Source: Pontederia crassipes (lineage: Eukaryota > Streptophyta > Magnoliopsida > Commelinales > Pontederiaceae). From it: a stretch of DNA of 64,000 bases. Below are positions 17,085-30,800 of this stretch, piece after piece. The notes beneath the pieces are model-generated. The model was given only the letters and a program-made list of their open reading frames with translations, made no database searches and had not been told where the DNA came from. Each line of letters begins with the position of its first letter. The first letter of the stretch is position 1. The stretch lies in NCBI GenBank assembly GCA_030549335.1, contig CM060195.1, positions 3,955,501 through 4,019,500 of the forward strand, in the 5' to 3' direction. Made by a program: the position numbers and the translations under genes.

Positions 17085-19985
17085 TGGTATCAAAGTCGAT
17101 TCAAATTTATTTAGATTTGAGTTAAACATCAAGTGGATCTATCGTCTTTGTCAAGTAAAAATATCACAAATCTTGTTTTCTTCAATTTGATATTGTTGTC
17201 ATTGTTTCCTGAAGTCGTGAGATTTGAGCCTTGAGAGAATTTTTGGTTGCATTTCGTTTTGCTCCATTTAGTGTGAAGATGTCTAGATTTGCTGTTTTTG
17301 GATTTAATTCGGTCACCGTCAATGTTTTGAATTCCCTTTTTTTGGTCCTTCATATTCACTTGGGCTCGTTTTGAAAAAGCAAGCATGTATTTGTAGATGG
17401 TTTTCTTTTACAATCGATCAAGTTGATCTTAATTTGCATTTTTAGTGGAAAATGTGTTATACTTTCTTGGATCGCTAGTACAACATGTTCAATCAATAGC
17501 GTGTCTTATTCGCAAAGTGCTCATATCACGTCGTCTAGTTTAAAAGAAAGATTTCAAAAACATAATTCCATGAAAGTATATTCATTTGAGAATAAGATAT
17601 ATAATCTTCGACAAAGACAACTCTCTATTCCTAACTATTTTTCTAAACTAAAAAATGAAATGAATTGAGTCTTATGATCCCATAATTACTTGTCTGAGAT
17701 GCTCTAAAAGAATATAATGATTATTTAGAGCAACAAGAACTCTATATGTTTTTTATGGGCATAACTGATTATTATAATCATGGTCGTCTCAAATCTTGTT
17801 GATGACTCCTTTGCCTTCCATTAATCCTGCTCAATCTTTATTAATCAAAGAAGAACAAAGGTAGAAGAGAGACATTCATATTGAAACATATCAAGTAGCA
17901 TTTTCTTGAGCCCAAATATCAAAACAATAATGTCAAACAAAAAAGATATTTTAGTATAGAGCATTGTAAAAAGTCAAGACATAAAAAGTTCCATGTTACT
18001 AGACAATTAGATATCGTATAAATTATTAGTTGAAAAATAAGAGAAAAAACTCTGCAAATTCAATTCAGACTTAATAGTTGTCTATTGAATTGAGTAAAAC
18101 AGATGCTACAATATCAAATTCTAAGGCTATTTAGCCCTTCACTTAAGAATAACACAAATTTCTCTTAAAAATCTTACATAGCAATCAAGGAGGAAATGTT
18201 CAAAATCACTTGGTGTATATGGAAGGTATTACTCAACTTACTTTTTGTGGAGAATGGATAATAGAATCTGGTGCCTCAAGTCATATGAATTCTCATTTAG
18301 AATGGCTTGTAAACACATTTACAAGCTAAAAATGTTGTATTTGATGGGAGGCCACTCATTCTGGTTCTCCTCACTTAAACTCAAAGATCAAATTAAATAA
18401 TATCCTCTTTATGCCATATTTTAAATTTAACATCATTTCTTTGACACAATTAACAAGAGGATTAGCCTTTATAATATCTTTCACTTCATATATTTGTAGT
18501 TAAGCTTGTAATAATAAGGATCTTTCTCATTGCATTGTTTGACCCATGGCTCGACAAACACAAATGCTTTTTCATTTAGTTTTTTCTGAATACGATAGAA
18601 AATTAGTATGATGCTAAGATTATGTTGATAATATCTTATAATGGTTTAGAGTATCATAATATTAAGTTTAAAGAACTCTTCAACAACAAAGGAATAATAC
18701 ATCAAAGCGGTTTCATTTATACATCTTAACAAAATGGTTGTTGAGAGAAAGCATCGACACATTCTTGAGGTTGCAAGGGATTTATTATTTCAATCCCATT
18801 TGCCAACAAATTTTTGGGGTGAGATGGTTAAGAAACTATTCATATCATCAACAAGTTGTCATTCAAGATTTTGACTAATATGTTTCCTTATGAACTCTTT
18901 TTTAAGAAAACTCTAGATCTTAATCACCTTAGAGTATTGGGTTGCCTATGTTATGTGACTAATAAAGTCATAATATATGAGTTTGATAAACGAGCAAAGT
19001 CGTATGCCTTTATAGGATATTTTATGGTTCAGAAAGGCTATAAAGTATTTGATTAAGATTCCGAGAAGATAATTATATCAAGGGATGTAAAACTTTTCGA
19101 GAATATATTTTCTTATAACTCTGATATATATTCGAATGAGTTCATAAGGGATTCATCTGTTGTTCAACATCAACTATTGATATTTGATTCTTATTATGAT
19201 AATGTTGACATCTTGGTTCCTATTCATCAAAATGCTCCCGTTCACACAAGTATCATGTCCAAATCAAAATCTCCTTTGAATTCTAACACATAAGAAGTGC
19301 CTGATGCAAAGATTATTGTAGCTTCTCCTACAGAAATTCAAAGAACAAAAATGTACACCAAACCACCAAGTTGGCTTTAGGACTATGTTGTAACTTTTTA
19401 AGTGTCAAAAGCACAACATATCCTATGGAAAATGTAGTCTCATATCAAGCTTGTTCTCCTCGATATAAGGCATTGCTTACAGCTCTTTCAAAGTTAGAAG
19501 AACTTGTCTATTATAATCAAGATATTAAAGACCATGATGGATTAAAGCCATGGAAGATGAATGGTTAGTTCTATAGAACAATGGAACCTGAGAGTTAGTT
19601 GAACTTCCTATGGGGAAAAATATTGTGGTTGTAAGTGGGTTTACAAGGTTAAACTCACATCTTATAGAGAAGTGGAGAGATTCAATGTTAGGCTTGTATC
19701 AAAAGAGTATAAAGTGTTAATTTCAAGGAGACCTTTTCCCCTATGTCAAAATCAGTGAGTATAAGGGTTGTATTAACCGATGCAGCTCATAAACACTAGT
19801 TCCTCTTTCACTCGGATGTTAACAATGCATTTTGAAATAGGGACCTATACGAGGAAGTGTATATGAACATACTTGAAGGATATAACAATGAGGAGGACAC
19901 AAACGAGGATGTTTGTAAACTTATCCTTATATGGTCTAAAACGAGAGCCTCTCAACAATGGAATATAAAACTTGCAAAATAAAAG
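17085..19985 (+). mobile_element. Degenerate Ty1/copia retrotransposon
   Basis: TGGTATCAAAGTC at 17085-17097 resembles the initiator-methionine tRNA primer-binding site of copia elements. Pieces then follow in copia order. There is a gag-like stretch at 17423-17668 (SIPNYFSKLKNEMN). A protease-like WIIESGASSHM sits near 18254. Integrase pieces are at about 18735-18830 ([20 protein letters not shown]) and 18856-19056 (LRVLGCLCYVTNK). Reverse transcriptase begins near 19540 (GCKWVYKVK at about 19630) and runs out near 19985. Stops and frameshifts occur throughout and no intact LTR pair is visible, so it is dead. Confidence 0.85.
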
Positions 19986-20639
19986 TCGAACTTGACCAAT
20001 CCAAAAAATCAACCCAATTCAAAAAAATTGAACTAAAAAATAATTTAAGGTGGTTTTAATAAATTAGAATCCACCCACTAAAATTAGGATCCCTCTTGAA
20101 AAAATGTAGAGGTCCGTGGAGCCCATTTTTTATTTATATAATTAATTCATATGTTATAAATTCTTTTATAAATATAATATAATTTATATAAAAGTTGATA
20201 CTATCACATTATTGAACTCTAATTTAATAGCTTTAAATTTTTAGTAGTATATTTTATATTTAATATAAAATTAATTTTAATTTATTATATATTTTTAAAA
20301 TATAAAAGTAGGATCTCGAAAAAATCATTTGAAAAAAAAATAGAGACCGGTTTTTATTTCTTTAAAATGATTTATGGTGTTTTTAGTTTTTAAAAATTAT
20401 TTAGAAATAGCGATTAATTTTTTTGATCGAAAATTCGATCCGACCCAAACTACTTCACCCCTAACTTTAATTGTGATTTATTGGCATTTACGTGATATTA
20501 ATGATAGTTTTTTTTAATGGTGATCTAAATGGTCAATTATTCTTCTCTCTCCATTGACAAAATTCTATACAAACAATGGATAAAATAGGAACAAGCTTGT
20601 ATATAACCTATCTTTTTATATGTAATTTGTTGGTATTTG
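19986..20639. other. AT-rich spacer, no gene
   Basis: AT-rich intergenic sequence. No ORF, terminal repeat or RNA gene recognised. Confidence 0.5.
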
Positions 20640-20859
20640 CTGAAAATGCGAGACAAGAGACATTGTGAGTTCACAACACCTTGGATTTGCTCTGTGATGT
20701 ATCATCGTTACGGGCCCGAGCAGAAAAAGATGGTCCTATAGGCATCCTAAAAAATGGTTATTTTTCTCCCTCAATAATATTGTTGGCATGACTTGTGTAT
20801 TCAACTCTACGATCTCCAATTATTATAACGTATTATTTGTTCTATACCAATTCATCAAT

Positions 20860-21040
20860 GACGAAAAAAAATTATCACAAATTATGATAAAATAGTTTGT
20901 GATGAAAAAGATTATCACAAAATATGATAAAATAGTTATAGAATTATGAGGAATCAATTTTTAATTATTTTTTAAAAATTTTAATGTCAACTTTGTGATG
21001 AAAATATGGTCACAATTTTATCATAAATTTTTTTGTGACT
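20860..21040. mobile_element. CACTA-like subterminal repeats (fragment)
   Basis: Short words such as TTATCACAAA, ATGATAAAATAGTTTGTGATG and TTTTTTTGTGAC repeat in direct and inverted orientation. Such GTGACGAAA-type motifs are common next to CACTA transposon ends. There is no CACTA terminus, so this is a weak assignment. The foldback element is inserted at its right edge. Confidence 0.35.
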
Positions 21041-21047
21041 TAATTAA

Positions 21048-23294
21048 GAGAAAAATGGGTATCCCCCACCATAAAGTGGGGGACCGTCCCTCTAACATGT
21101 GCGCGTCCGTCCGATGCGCATCGGACGGATGCCGTCGAATCGCACGGTTCACAAGGAAAAAAGTGAAAAAACAGGGCGGTTCGGTTCATACATTACGGTT
21201 CAGCGAGGGGCGGTTCAACATAGGGTACAAAAAGGATGAACACCAGAAATTTTACTTCTTTCACCCTACTTTCTCTCTCTCCTCACCGTTTTCCCTCACC
21301 TTCTCTCCTCTCACGGGATCTCTCTCCTCTTGCCTCCTCTCGTCGGATCTGTGCGTCCTCTCACCGATATGTGCCGGCCTCCTCTCACCGACCTCGAGCA
21401 CGACGCTGGCGAGCACCCGAGCATGACGCTGGCGAGCACCCGAGCACGACGCTGGCAAACACCCGAGCACAACTGCGACGAACAGTTTCTCGGATCTGCG
21501 TGTCCTCTCACCGGTGACATCCCCCATGCTCAGATCTGCACATCGCCGACCAAATCCATCCATCGTCGATGATATCTGCACGTTGCCGACCAGATCTGCT
21601 CGCAACAGCGACCCCGAGCACGCCGCCTGCGCCGCGACCTGCCGACCCCCCTCACGCCGCGACCCCCGCCGAGCTCCGATTGTCGCCCCGCCCGCCTCCG
21701 AGCTACATCGCCAAGCGTCATCTCCGAGCTCCACCGCCGACCCCCGCTGGCCTCCGAGTATCGCCATGCCCATCTCCGAGCTTCGCTGCCGCCGATCTCC
21801 TACGCCGACCCCCCTCAACTCACGACCCCCGATGAGCTCGGGTGTCGTCGAGCCCGCCTCCGAGCTCCGCCGTCGACCCCCCTGCCCCACGCAGCGCCCA
21901 CCTCCGAGCTATGCCACCGTCGAGCTCCGGCGCCGACCCCCCTCATGCTGCAATCCCGCCGAGGGCCGCCGCCGATTAACAAAAGTTCGCTATTTTTGTT
22001 CCTTAGATTCTCTTCTTCCGTAGGAAAAGCATAGGATGTGACATAGAAGAGATACAAAAGTAGGGCGAAGAAGGAAAGAGATCGGTGTTTCATTCTCTGT
22101 TTTAGATGTATGTGGAATTTGTAATTGAGAATTTGAAAAGTCGAACAACGAAATCCATAAACTTGGAAATTTCAATGAGCTGTAATTGAGAATTGGATGA
22201 GCTTGTTCATTCTTCGTTCAACTGAAAGAAGTTATTAAAGTTTGCATTTGTATCCGTTAAGGAAAAAATGAACCTACTACAATTCTTTGTACATAGTATC
22301 CAGTCAATCCACATTCATTGCGAACATAAAAGGAACAATGTTTAACATTGTTTAACATCTCAGACCAAACATTTGACTAACATATATGAAAGAGAAAAAC
22401 AAGTCGTCAAACACACAAGCCGGTCACTATATCATTGCCACAAGTAGACGGAGCTAGGCGACGGCCGGCAGCAGAGCTAGGCGGCGCTTGGGGGTCGGCG
22501 GGGTCACGGCGTGAGGAGTCATGAGGTCGCGACATGAGGGTGTCAGTGGCGGAGCTCGGAGGCAGGCGCGGCGACACCCGAAGCTTGGGCGGTGGTCGTG
22601 GCGTGAGGGGGGTCAGCGATAGAGCTCGGAAACGACGCTTGGCGGGGATCGTGACGTCAGGGGGGTCAGCGGCGAAGCTCGGAGGCGGCGTATCTTGGAG
22701 GCGGACACGGCGACACCCAGAGCTCGGCGGAGGTGGCGGCATGAGGGGGGTTGGCGGCAGAGCTTAGAGACGGCGTTCGGCGGGGGTCGCGATGTGAGGG
22801 GGTCGCAGCGGGGGCGATCGAGGTCGGCGGCGTGCTCGGGGTCGACGGCGCGCGTAGATCTGGTCGGTGACGTACGGATCTGATCGGCGACGCGCAGATC
22901 TGAGCGTAAGGGATGCCACCAGTGAGAGGACGTGCAGACCCGAGAAACTGGTCAGTGAGAGGAGGCGGTCACCGCGACGTGAGCGAGATCCCGCGTCTGG
23001 TGAGGAAAAACATGAGATCCGACCAGAGGAGACGACATCACGAGAGAAGAGGCGGTGAGAAGAGGCAAGAGGAGCGACGATGAGAGAAGGCGGTCGCCAC
23101 ACGAAGAGGAGAGAGAGAGAGAAGAGGGCGAATGAGGCGATATTTCGGCCTTTTGTAGCCTATGCCGAACTGCTCCTCACCCCGAATCGTGTGGCGCTGA
23201 ACCGTGCGATTCGACGGCATCCGTCCGATGTGGGATGTGCACATATTAGGGGGATGATCCCCCACTTATGTTGCGTGGACGCCCATTTTTTCCC
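21048..23294. mobile_element. 2.25-kb foldback-like element with very long inverted arms
   Basis: The ends are inverted copies: GAGAAAAATGGG on the left, GGGAAAAAATGGG on the right read in reverse. TTAATTAA flanks both sides (21040-21047 and 23295-23302). Deeper in, CATCGGACGGATGCCGTCGA and ATCGCACGGTTCA of the left arm reappear reversed at about 23200-23235. The inverted similarity continues through GC-rich CGACCCC/CGAGCTCCG text to about 21990 on the left and about 22430 on the right. The arms are therefore roughly 0.9 kb around a spacer of about 430 bp. Proline- and arginine-rich ORFs here are compositional. No transposase is present. The palindromic flank leaves the superfamily open (hAT-type 8 bp, or TTA/TAA). 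Confidence 0.8.
21397..21475. repeat. Short minisatellite inside the foldback left arm
   Basis: Units of about 25 bases built on GACGCTGGCGAGCACCCGAG occur about three times in a row with a few substitutions. Confidence 0.75.
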
Positions 23295-23302
23295 TTAATT
23301 AA

Positions 23303-26300
23303 TTATGACCAACTGATTTTACATTATCAATGACATATGTGACAGAACTTTCGCATCCCCCCGTGTATGAGGTTTTGCTCACTCTGTTGAGCCATAATTT
23401 AACCAATGACCTCTGTTTATAATATATATATATATATATATATATAATATTTTATTGAACATTCTTATTCCCTAGTAGATTTTAATTAGTTAAAGCACAT
23501 GAAAGTAATAATTGCAATTAGACGTGTTGCCATCAAAATATGGCCATGAGATATACCAACAATTTGTACAGCTGAGAACCTTGAGATCAGACCCACATCC
23601 CCCTACCTTTGGATGTTAACTTTTAGCCTAAAATGCAGACACTTACTGGATCCACAAGTTAGTTCCTCAGTCCCTCTTTCTTGCTCCTACCCACAACGTA
23701 TATGTCATGCCATATAAAAGTTAAAAACATCCAATTGTTAGTTAGTTTCTTAGTCCCTCTTTCTCGCTCCTACCCACAACAGTGTCATAATTTCTCTACT
23801 TAGCTTTTGTGTACGTATGTGGTGCAAAAACGCCAAGTAAGAGAGGTGGTGGTATTTATATTATATAACTGATGAGCACCAGATGCTTGTGATCCCCATT
23901 TGCTCTTTGTTGGGGTGGTGAAAGATGGAGAAAGGGAGAGGTGTTAATTTGTAGGCTCGTTCTCTTGCTTTGGCCTTCAACTTTGTTCGTCCCTACTTTT
24001 GCTTCCGGCCAAATGAAGAAAGAATGCATGGAAGTGGATGCATGCATTATTATGTGAATGAGGGCCTACCACCTCTTTTTTTTTCTTTTTCTTTTTTTTC
24101 TTTTGGTGTAAGATGCATTATTATCATCAATCTTCTCACGAGAAGAAATGTTTTTTTTCGAGGAAAATTGTGCCGACACATTTAAAATATGATAATTCAT
24201 GATTCTATGGCTCAAACTTGAATTAAAATCATATGTTGAGGTCAAATGAGAAAAGCAATTAACAAATTGTCTTCGTCAAATATGTTTTTAAGTTTGAAGG
24301 TGAAATAACTCTACTACGAATCTCATCCATCACAAGCGTGCACCATCAAGAAAGACACATATTAGTTGAGATGATAATGATATAGATTTTTTATTCTATC
24401 ATTTCCAAGTATGCAATGAAAGAAAAAGAATTGACGTCAATATATAATAATTATTTAAATTCAGAGTAGTATATTGATTGTGAAAAATATAAAATTGTTG
24501 AAACCAAAATATCTAATTTAACTATGAATCGGTGGCTGGCTCAATCTAATTTACTTACAAAATCGAAGAATCAATATAGCAGGCAAAAATCGGCGAACAA
24601 ATGTACTAGAAAAAAAATGGATCAAGCTTAAAAGTAAAGAAATATTATAAAATATAAGTAAAAAAAGAAAAAAAGAAGATTAGAAAGGAGAGTAAAAGAG
24701 TGTGAAAGTACATGAAGGATAGGTGAAAAATTAAAAGGGAAATAGATATGGAGAGTTAATAGGAAAAGGGAAATTAAAGGAAATAGAAAAAAAAATGTTA
24801 AAACTAAATTAAACAAAAAATAAAAGGTAGTAAAAATTATTTGTGGTAAAATAAAATAATATAATATCACCATGTATAATAGCATTGAAAAATAAATAGA
24901 AAAATTAATATTAATATCTCAATGTTAATAATAAAAGGAATGTAAAGAGGAGAGAATTTCTTTTTCCTTGTTTGGATAAGATTTTAAGAGAGAAAAATAG
25001 ATGAAAATGCAAAGGAGATTTCCATCGTTTCTTTTTCTTAGTGTTAATATTTTTTAATCTCAAATCAAAAGATAGAGGAGATAAAATAATTAAATATTTA
25101 ATTAGATGTTAATGAGTATGAAGAGCACTCTACTCTACATCTTGATGTAGAGCGCTTATTTTTAATTATTTAATTAATTTAATAATTATACCTCATGATT
25201 AAATTAATCATATACTTCTTAGGATGAAGTAATATATATTTTTATTGACATAATTTGATAATTAAAAAGTGTCATGTAAGAATAAATAAAATTTAGTCGT
25301 TGAATTAATCATATTTGTTAAATAGCTTGATCAACCTAATTGAATAATCCGATGACCTTGAAACTAATCATATTTATTATTTAACATATACATACTTTAT
25401 GTTATTGTATATTTATTTTATTAATATAATAAAATATGAGGGTTCTACGCTCGTTCTACGCCAAATATTCTACATATATATTTTCCTCATTTAATTATGT
25501 CATTCCTCTCCTCCTATAACCATACCCAAACAAGATTATTTTTTTCCATTCATTTTCTTTCTTTTCCTACCCTTAATGTTGCATTATCCAAATAAGGGCA
25601 GTCTTTTTGCTATGAATGTTAAGTTTTAACTAAAATATTTATATTACATTTTATCATGAGTGGTATAATATGAATTTATGTTATATCTTTAAATTTGTTA
25701 TCATTTTAGCAAAAAGACGGTTCAATCCAATCAGAATTTGTTCGTTCAATCCAATCATGATCAAATTGGCAGTGCGATCCAATCTCATGTCCAGTTTTGA
25801 AAATATTAGAAAAATATGATGTACCAATGAGAAATCAAGTAGAATTTTCAAACGAACTTTTCACACTTGTTTTTTACCAAAAAAAAATTACAATTGAAGG
25901 AATGCCAAGTCACCATGCAACTTACTCACATTAATCATTAACTTTTTGAACTATAAAAGATCAAATAATGAGAAAATTTTACAGAACAGAAGCATCAAGT
26001 TCATTTTTTTTCTAATTCTTAAATGAATACAACAAAAAGAACTAGTTCTTTTTCCCAACTGGGCCAACTCTCAAAGAGGTTGCCATTTTTTTTTTATTTT
26101 CTAGAAAGAAAAGAGAAATCTGATACTCCAATCTTTCCTTGCAAAATAAGAAATCTGATTCACAGAAATGAATCTTTTTCTCTTTTTCAGTCATTTTCCC
26201 CAACTGTGTGTGTGTGTGATCCTGTAGTTGATTGAAAGAGAACCTGTAGATCTATCTTTCTTCTGGATGTCCAGTTAACACAAAGTAAAAAAAAAGACAG

Positions 26301-27137
26301 ATAATGAAATGACTAAAATTACCACATAAACTGTTAAAGAGAATAATTCTTTTACCTTTTCATTGTAAATAGGGATGGAAGTAGCCTGCTATTTTTCAGA
26401 TTGATTTCTTAAATTTTAAAAAAATCACACTATAACTCTTTGGAATAATAAATAAAAAATCACCTTAAGTCAAATTTTTTAGTGATATTTTGGGACTCTA
26501 TTTTAGTATAATAATATTTTAAATATATATAATAAATTAAAATTAATGTAAACATATTTAATTTTATAATTAGATATAAACATAGTACTAAAATTTTAAT
26601 GTTATAAAATAGAGTTTCCTAATGTGATAGAAAAATATTAAATTATATAAAAAATTATTATATCAATAATACATAATGATGACTTATGAATTTATTATAT
26701 AAAAAATTAAAATAAAAAATGATTCCACGACCTCTAAGATTTTTACCAATGGAATCTTAATTTTAACGAGTCAATTATTTTTTAAAAGAACACTTTTTGT
26801 CATTTCAAAACATACTAGCGTTGAAAAATATTAAACATTTTTATTTTTTGAGATAAAATAGAGTGGCAATAATATTTTTTAAGTGACAATGGTACCTATT
26901 AAAGAATCGCTCTAAAATGATTTTTTGTTGGATAAATTTATCGAGTTCGTTAGATTTTGTTGCATCCCAAAATGTAAACAGTTTTTTATCATGATTAATG
27001 TATCTATATAATATGTTCATGAACCTACAAATGATTTATGTAACAGATATACTAAAAATTCCATTACCAAAAATATTAAACGCAAAATTTTGTTTCCTAA
27101 TGGAGATTTATTAATTTAAAAGGTTGAGAGCATTTAT
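23303..27137. other. AT-rich upstream region of the receptor-kinase gene
   Basis: No gene is seen. The stretch holds an (AT)n run at about 23424-23446. It also holds an 82-base repeated block containing CAGTCCCTCTTTC..GCTCCTACCCACAAC (from about 23659 and 23741) and a candidate MITE. Most of 23.8-27.7 kb has no counterpart in copy 2. Confidence 0.5.
24966..25597. mobile_element. Candidate MITE with CCTTRTTTGGATAA ends
   Basis: CCTTGTTTGGATAA at 24966-24979 matches, inverted, TTATCCAAATAAGG at 25584-25597 in 13 of 14 positions. The interior is AT-rich with a small hairpin (CTCTACATC / GATGTAGAG at about 25131). No clear target duplication was found. Confidence 0.4.
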
Positions 27138-27831
27138 TTAGGGTGCTACCGTCTCAATCTGCCACTGGTCACTGGATTCTCCCTTAAATCCTCCCTTTTC
27201 GAAAAACCAGTAAACCCACCGGACTTTATCAGACCAAAAAGACTCCTCACCCTCCGGCTCTTTCATACAACTACTCCGCACCTGATTTGAGCTAGAAACA
27301 AAGCAAACATGGAAGTTTATAGGGTCCAGTCCGAACTCCAGATGCAGTTTAGAGAAGAGTTCCACACTCAAAAGTTCCCTAGCTGCATCACTCTCTGAAG
27401 TAGCAGATGTTAGAATTGGCTCAAAGTTGTTTTTTTTTTCTCTCCTAATTTGTTCTGATTTGCTTTTTGGTCCATTTTCTTCGCAAAGGTTTGATTTTGG
27501 CGTTCTTTTGATGCTGGGAACGCGGTGAAGCTCGCGGATTTGGCGATCGGGGTTAGAGTTTTTTTTTTCTTTCTTTCTCGTTTTTCTTTATGTTTCCCCA
27601 GTGCCTCTGTTCTCTTTTGATCCAGTTTAGCTGATGATGTCTTTTTGTTGCCGAAGAGATGATTGTCTTGCAGGAGGACGGAACCTGGATATGTTTTCTT
27701 CGTTTCTGTGATTTGAGATGCTGCTCAATCCATCTTGATTCGCAAAGATTGCTTTTTGGCATGCTGTTGATGCTGAGGAGGTAGTAAAAAAGAAAAAAGA
27801 AAAAAAAGAAGAAAACATTCTCTGATTTCTG

Positions 27832-30800
27832 ATGGCGGCCTGGAGGTTTGGGATTTTTGTTTGCATTTTGATGTGCTTGTGCTTGGATCTTGCTGCATCC
27901 ATCAATGATGAAGGTATGATTTTCCTGGTGCTTTCGAATGTAAATATGATGGATGAAGGGTTTTCTTAATGATTCTTTATTATCTGGTTTTAGGAAGGGC
28001 CCTCATGCGGTTTAAGGATGAAGTGGAGTTTGATACTTACGGAGCCTTGTCCGATTGGAAGGCCGAAGGTTCAGCTAATCCGTGCTTATGGTTTGGAGTT
28101 CATTGCAGTCGAGGAAAAGTCACGGCTTTGTGAGTACTGAACACTTCTACTGCACATGTTTTGTACTTGCACTTGAATTTCACCGGCAACAAATTCTCTT
28201 GGTAGAGTCATGGAGGAACTGGTTTTGGTCATGGAGATCATATTCCGATCCAGTTATTTAATTCCAGAATTTCTTCTTTGAAAGGGTTATCTTTCCCCAA
28301 CTTTAGTTTTGTGGTATATTACATAATAATCTTTATTCTTTTTTGTAACACTGAAGAAGACAAAAAAAAGGAATTTAATATGTCAAGTGCTAAGTCTTAG
28401 TATATACATACATATCTACACATACATATGATATTCACATTTGCTATCACTATGCATCAGCGCTCATCCCGTGTACTTTTCATATATAATAATGTATAAA
28501 ATATCATGCCAAGGGAATCGGTATTGTTTGGTTTGAAAAATCTGCCAGCAACATAGCAACAAAGATTATCAATCTGGTTACTACTAAACGAAAATGAAAG
28601 TCCTGTGCCGGCTTGAATGTGAACGATAGAAGCAATGCTACAATACCAAAGATAAAAACTTACTGATTGTCTGCACCTCATTTACTTTACTTTGTTGTGA
28701 TATTCAAAGTGTTCTACTCAGAATGTGACTCTTACTTCTATTTGGCACTGGAGGCTTATCTTTGCTTTTTTATATATCTGGTATAAAACTGCTGTCTGTG
28801 ATGCTATACTTGCCAGTCAACATTTCTTTGAAATGTCCCCCATAGTCCTATGAAGAGTCATTTGCTCTTTATGTAACATGATGAGAGGTCATTTGGAACT
28901 TCATTTCTAAACCTTTTTCTTTTTTCTTTTTTGTTCTTAAGGAGTTTGAGCAACCTTGGTCTTAAAGGGAAGCTTGCAGCTGAAATCGGACAGCTTATCC
29001 ACTTGAAGTCTCTGTAAGTATTTTGAACATGAGGTTTCATTCTCTAACGTCTTTCTGAGTTTCAGTTTTAAAAAGAAAGCAAGGCATATAACACATAGTT
29101 CTCATCATTCGTATTCAGTGTATCATATCCAGAACTGTTACTTCTATAGTTCTTGCTTCCACGATCCATGCATGAACTCTTGGCTTTGGATGTTCATACT
29201 CATATTAGTGTCATCTATATTTTGTTTCGTTATGGATATCATGATCTGAGTTGAACTCCAAATTTTGACATAATGAAAAAACTTGTTCCAGTTGTACAAA
29301 AATGTTGTCTGTTGGATGAATTTAGCAAATTATAGTTTTAGCATGAAGACCACTGTAGGAACCATAAATAAAAGTACAAATTTTTCTTAAGTGTTATCAT
29401 TGTTGTAAACGTAAATTTCAAAATTTCCTATTATTTAATTTGAAATGAGTTCTGATATACATTGATTGCCAGCACATGACTGAACATCTGATTAACACTG
29501 AACTTTTTTATGGCCATACTTCTATTTGTTTATTTGGAACCATTTTTGTAAGATTTGGTTTGTGTTGCAGATGTTTGCATAATAACTCATTTTATGGTGT
29601 CATTCCCCAAGAAATAAGATCTTTGCAGAACCTGGAGGTGTTGGACTTGGGACACAACAATCTGAGCAGCCCACTTCCATCAGAACTTAGCAGTATTTTC
29701 TCCTTAAAGATCCTGTTAGTCGAGCATTACTACGTCTATGCTATTTCTTTCAAACCGAAAGGTTATGGATCCTCAACTGAAACTAACCAAAATCTTTCTC
29801 TCTATTGGCAGCATTCTTCGAAGCAATACATTTATTGATAGTATGCCACATGATCTTCACAAACTAACTTTGCTGTCTGAGCATCTTACTGAGGAAGAAA
29901 TAGCCTTGAGAAAAAGATCGATCGCAAGGTATTGTTATATTGTCAAGTTTACTGGTGGTAATTTCTGAGGATATTGCTCCAGCGTTGCATGTAAGCAGTC
30001 AACATTTGAAAACAAAATATGATGGGCTTGTCTTTTAATGAACTTTTAATGTTATGTCAACAGTAATGTTGAAGATACATCCTCTGAAGGTCCTCTGCAT
30101 ATGGTGAAACAATACAAAAGGAGACAACTTCTGGATTCGCCAGCACCTGCACCATCACAAAATCATAGACATCACAGGCATAAGCACAACACATCATCAC
30201 GTTCTCTAGCACCATCATCATCTCCTGCGCCAGCACTTTCCTTAGCCCCAACCATTTCGCCAGTGATTTCACCATCTCCTACACCGTCAATCTCCTTTCC
30301 ACCACCTCCGATGAAGAATATTGAAGTCCCTAGGCCATCACCTTCTCCAGTGATAAAGCCTCCCTCAGCACAGCCAGCAAATATACATCGAGTTGATGCT
30401 ACGCCTCCATCTGTTCCCATAAATTCTCCCTCCCCAGCAGCTCCACTATACACCACGGCGAAACGTACAATTTCCTTAACAACTGTGTTTTCCATTGTTG
30501 GTGCTGTTACCTTTCTCTTGGCCCTATCTTTGGTTTATGCCTTTTGTTGGCAAGCTAACAAAGTGTCCATTAGACCCTGGGCGACAGGTCTAAGCGGACA
30601 GTTGCAAAAAGCACTTGTAACTGGTATTTGTTCCCAGAGATCATACTTTTCTTTTGTGGATTTGCTTCTCAGTTGCACTTTCCATATCTCACTTCTTGTT
30701 TGGTTTTGCTTGCAGGGGTATCTGCTCTCAAACGTTCAGAGTTAGAAGTTGCATGTGAACACTTTAGCAACGTCATTGGCTCTCTAGTTGATTGCAGGTT

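Noticed and set aside
21261-22023. Long Pro/Arg/Ser-rich ORFs on both strands (up to 209 aa)
   Set aside because: They arise from GC-rich repeated cassettes in the inverted arms. All frames are open and no family is recognisable.
24628-24885. 85-aa Phe/Leu-rich ORF on the minus strand
   Set aside because: It is AT-rich low-complexity sequence without start context, splice sites or family resemblance.
30172-30495. Gly-rich antisense ORF
   Set aside because: It is the reverse strand of the Pro/Ser-rich exon 6 of the receptor gene.
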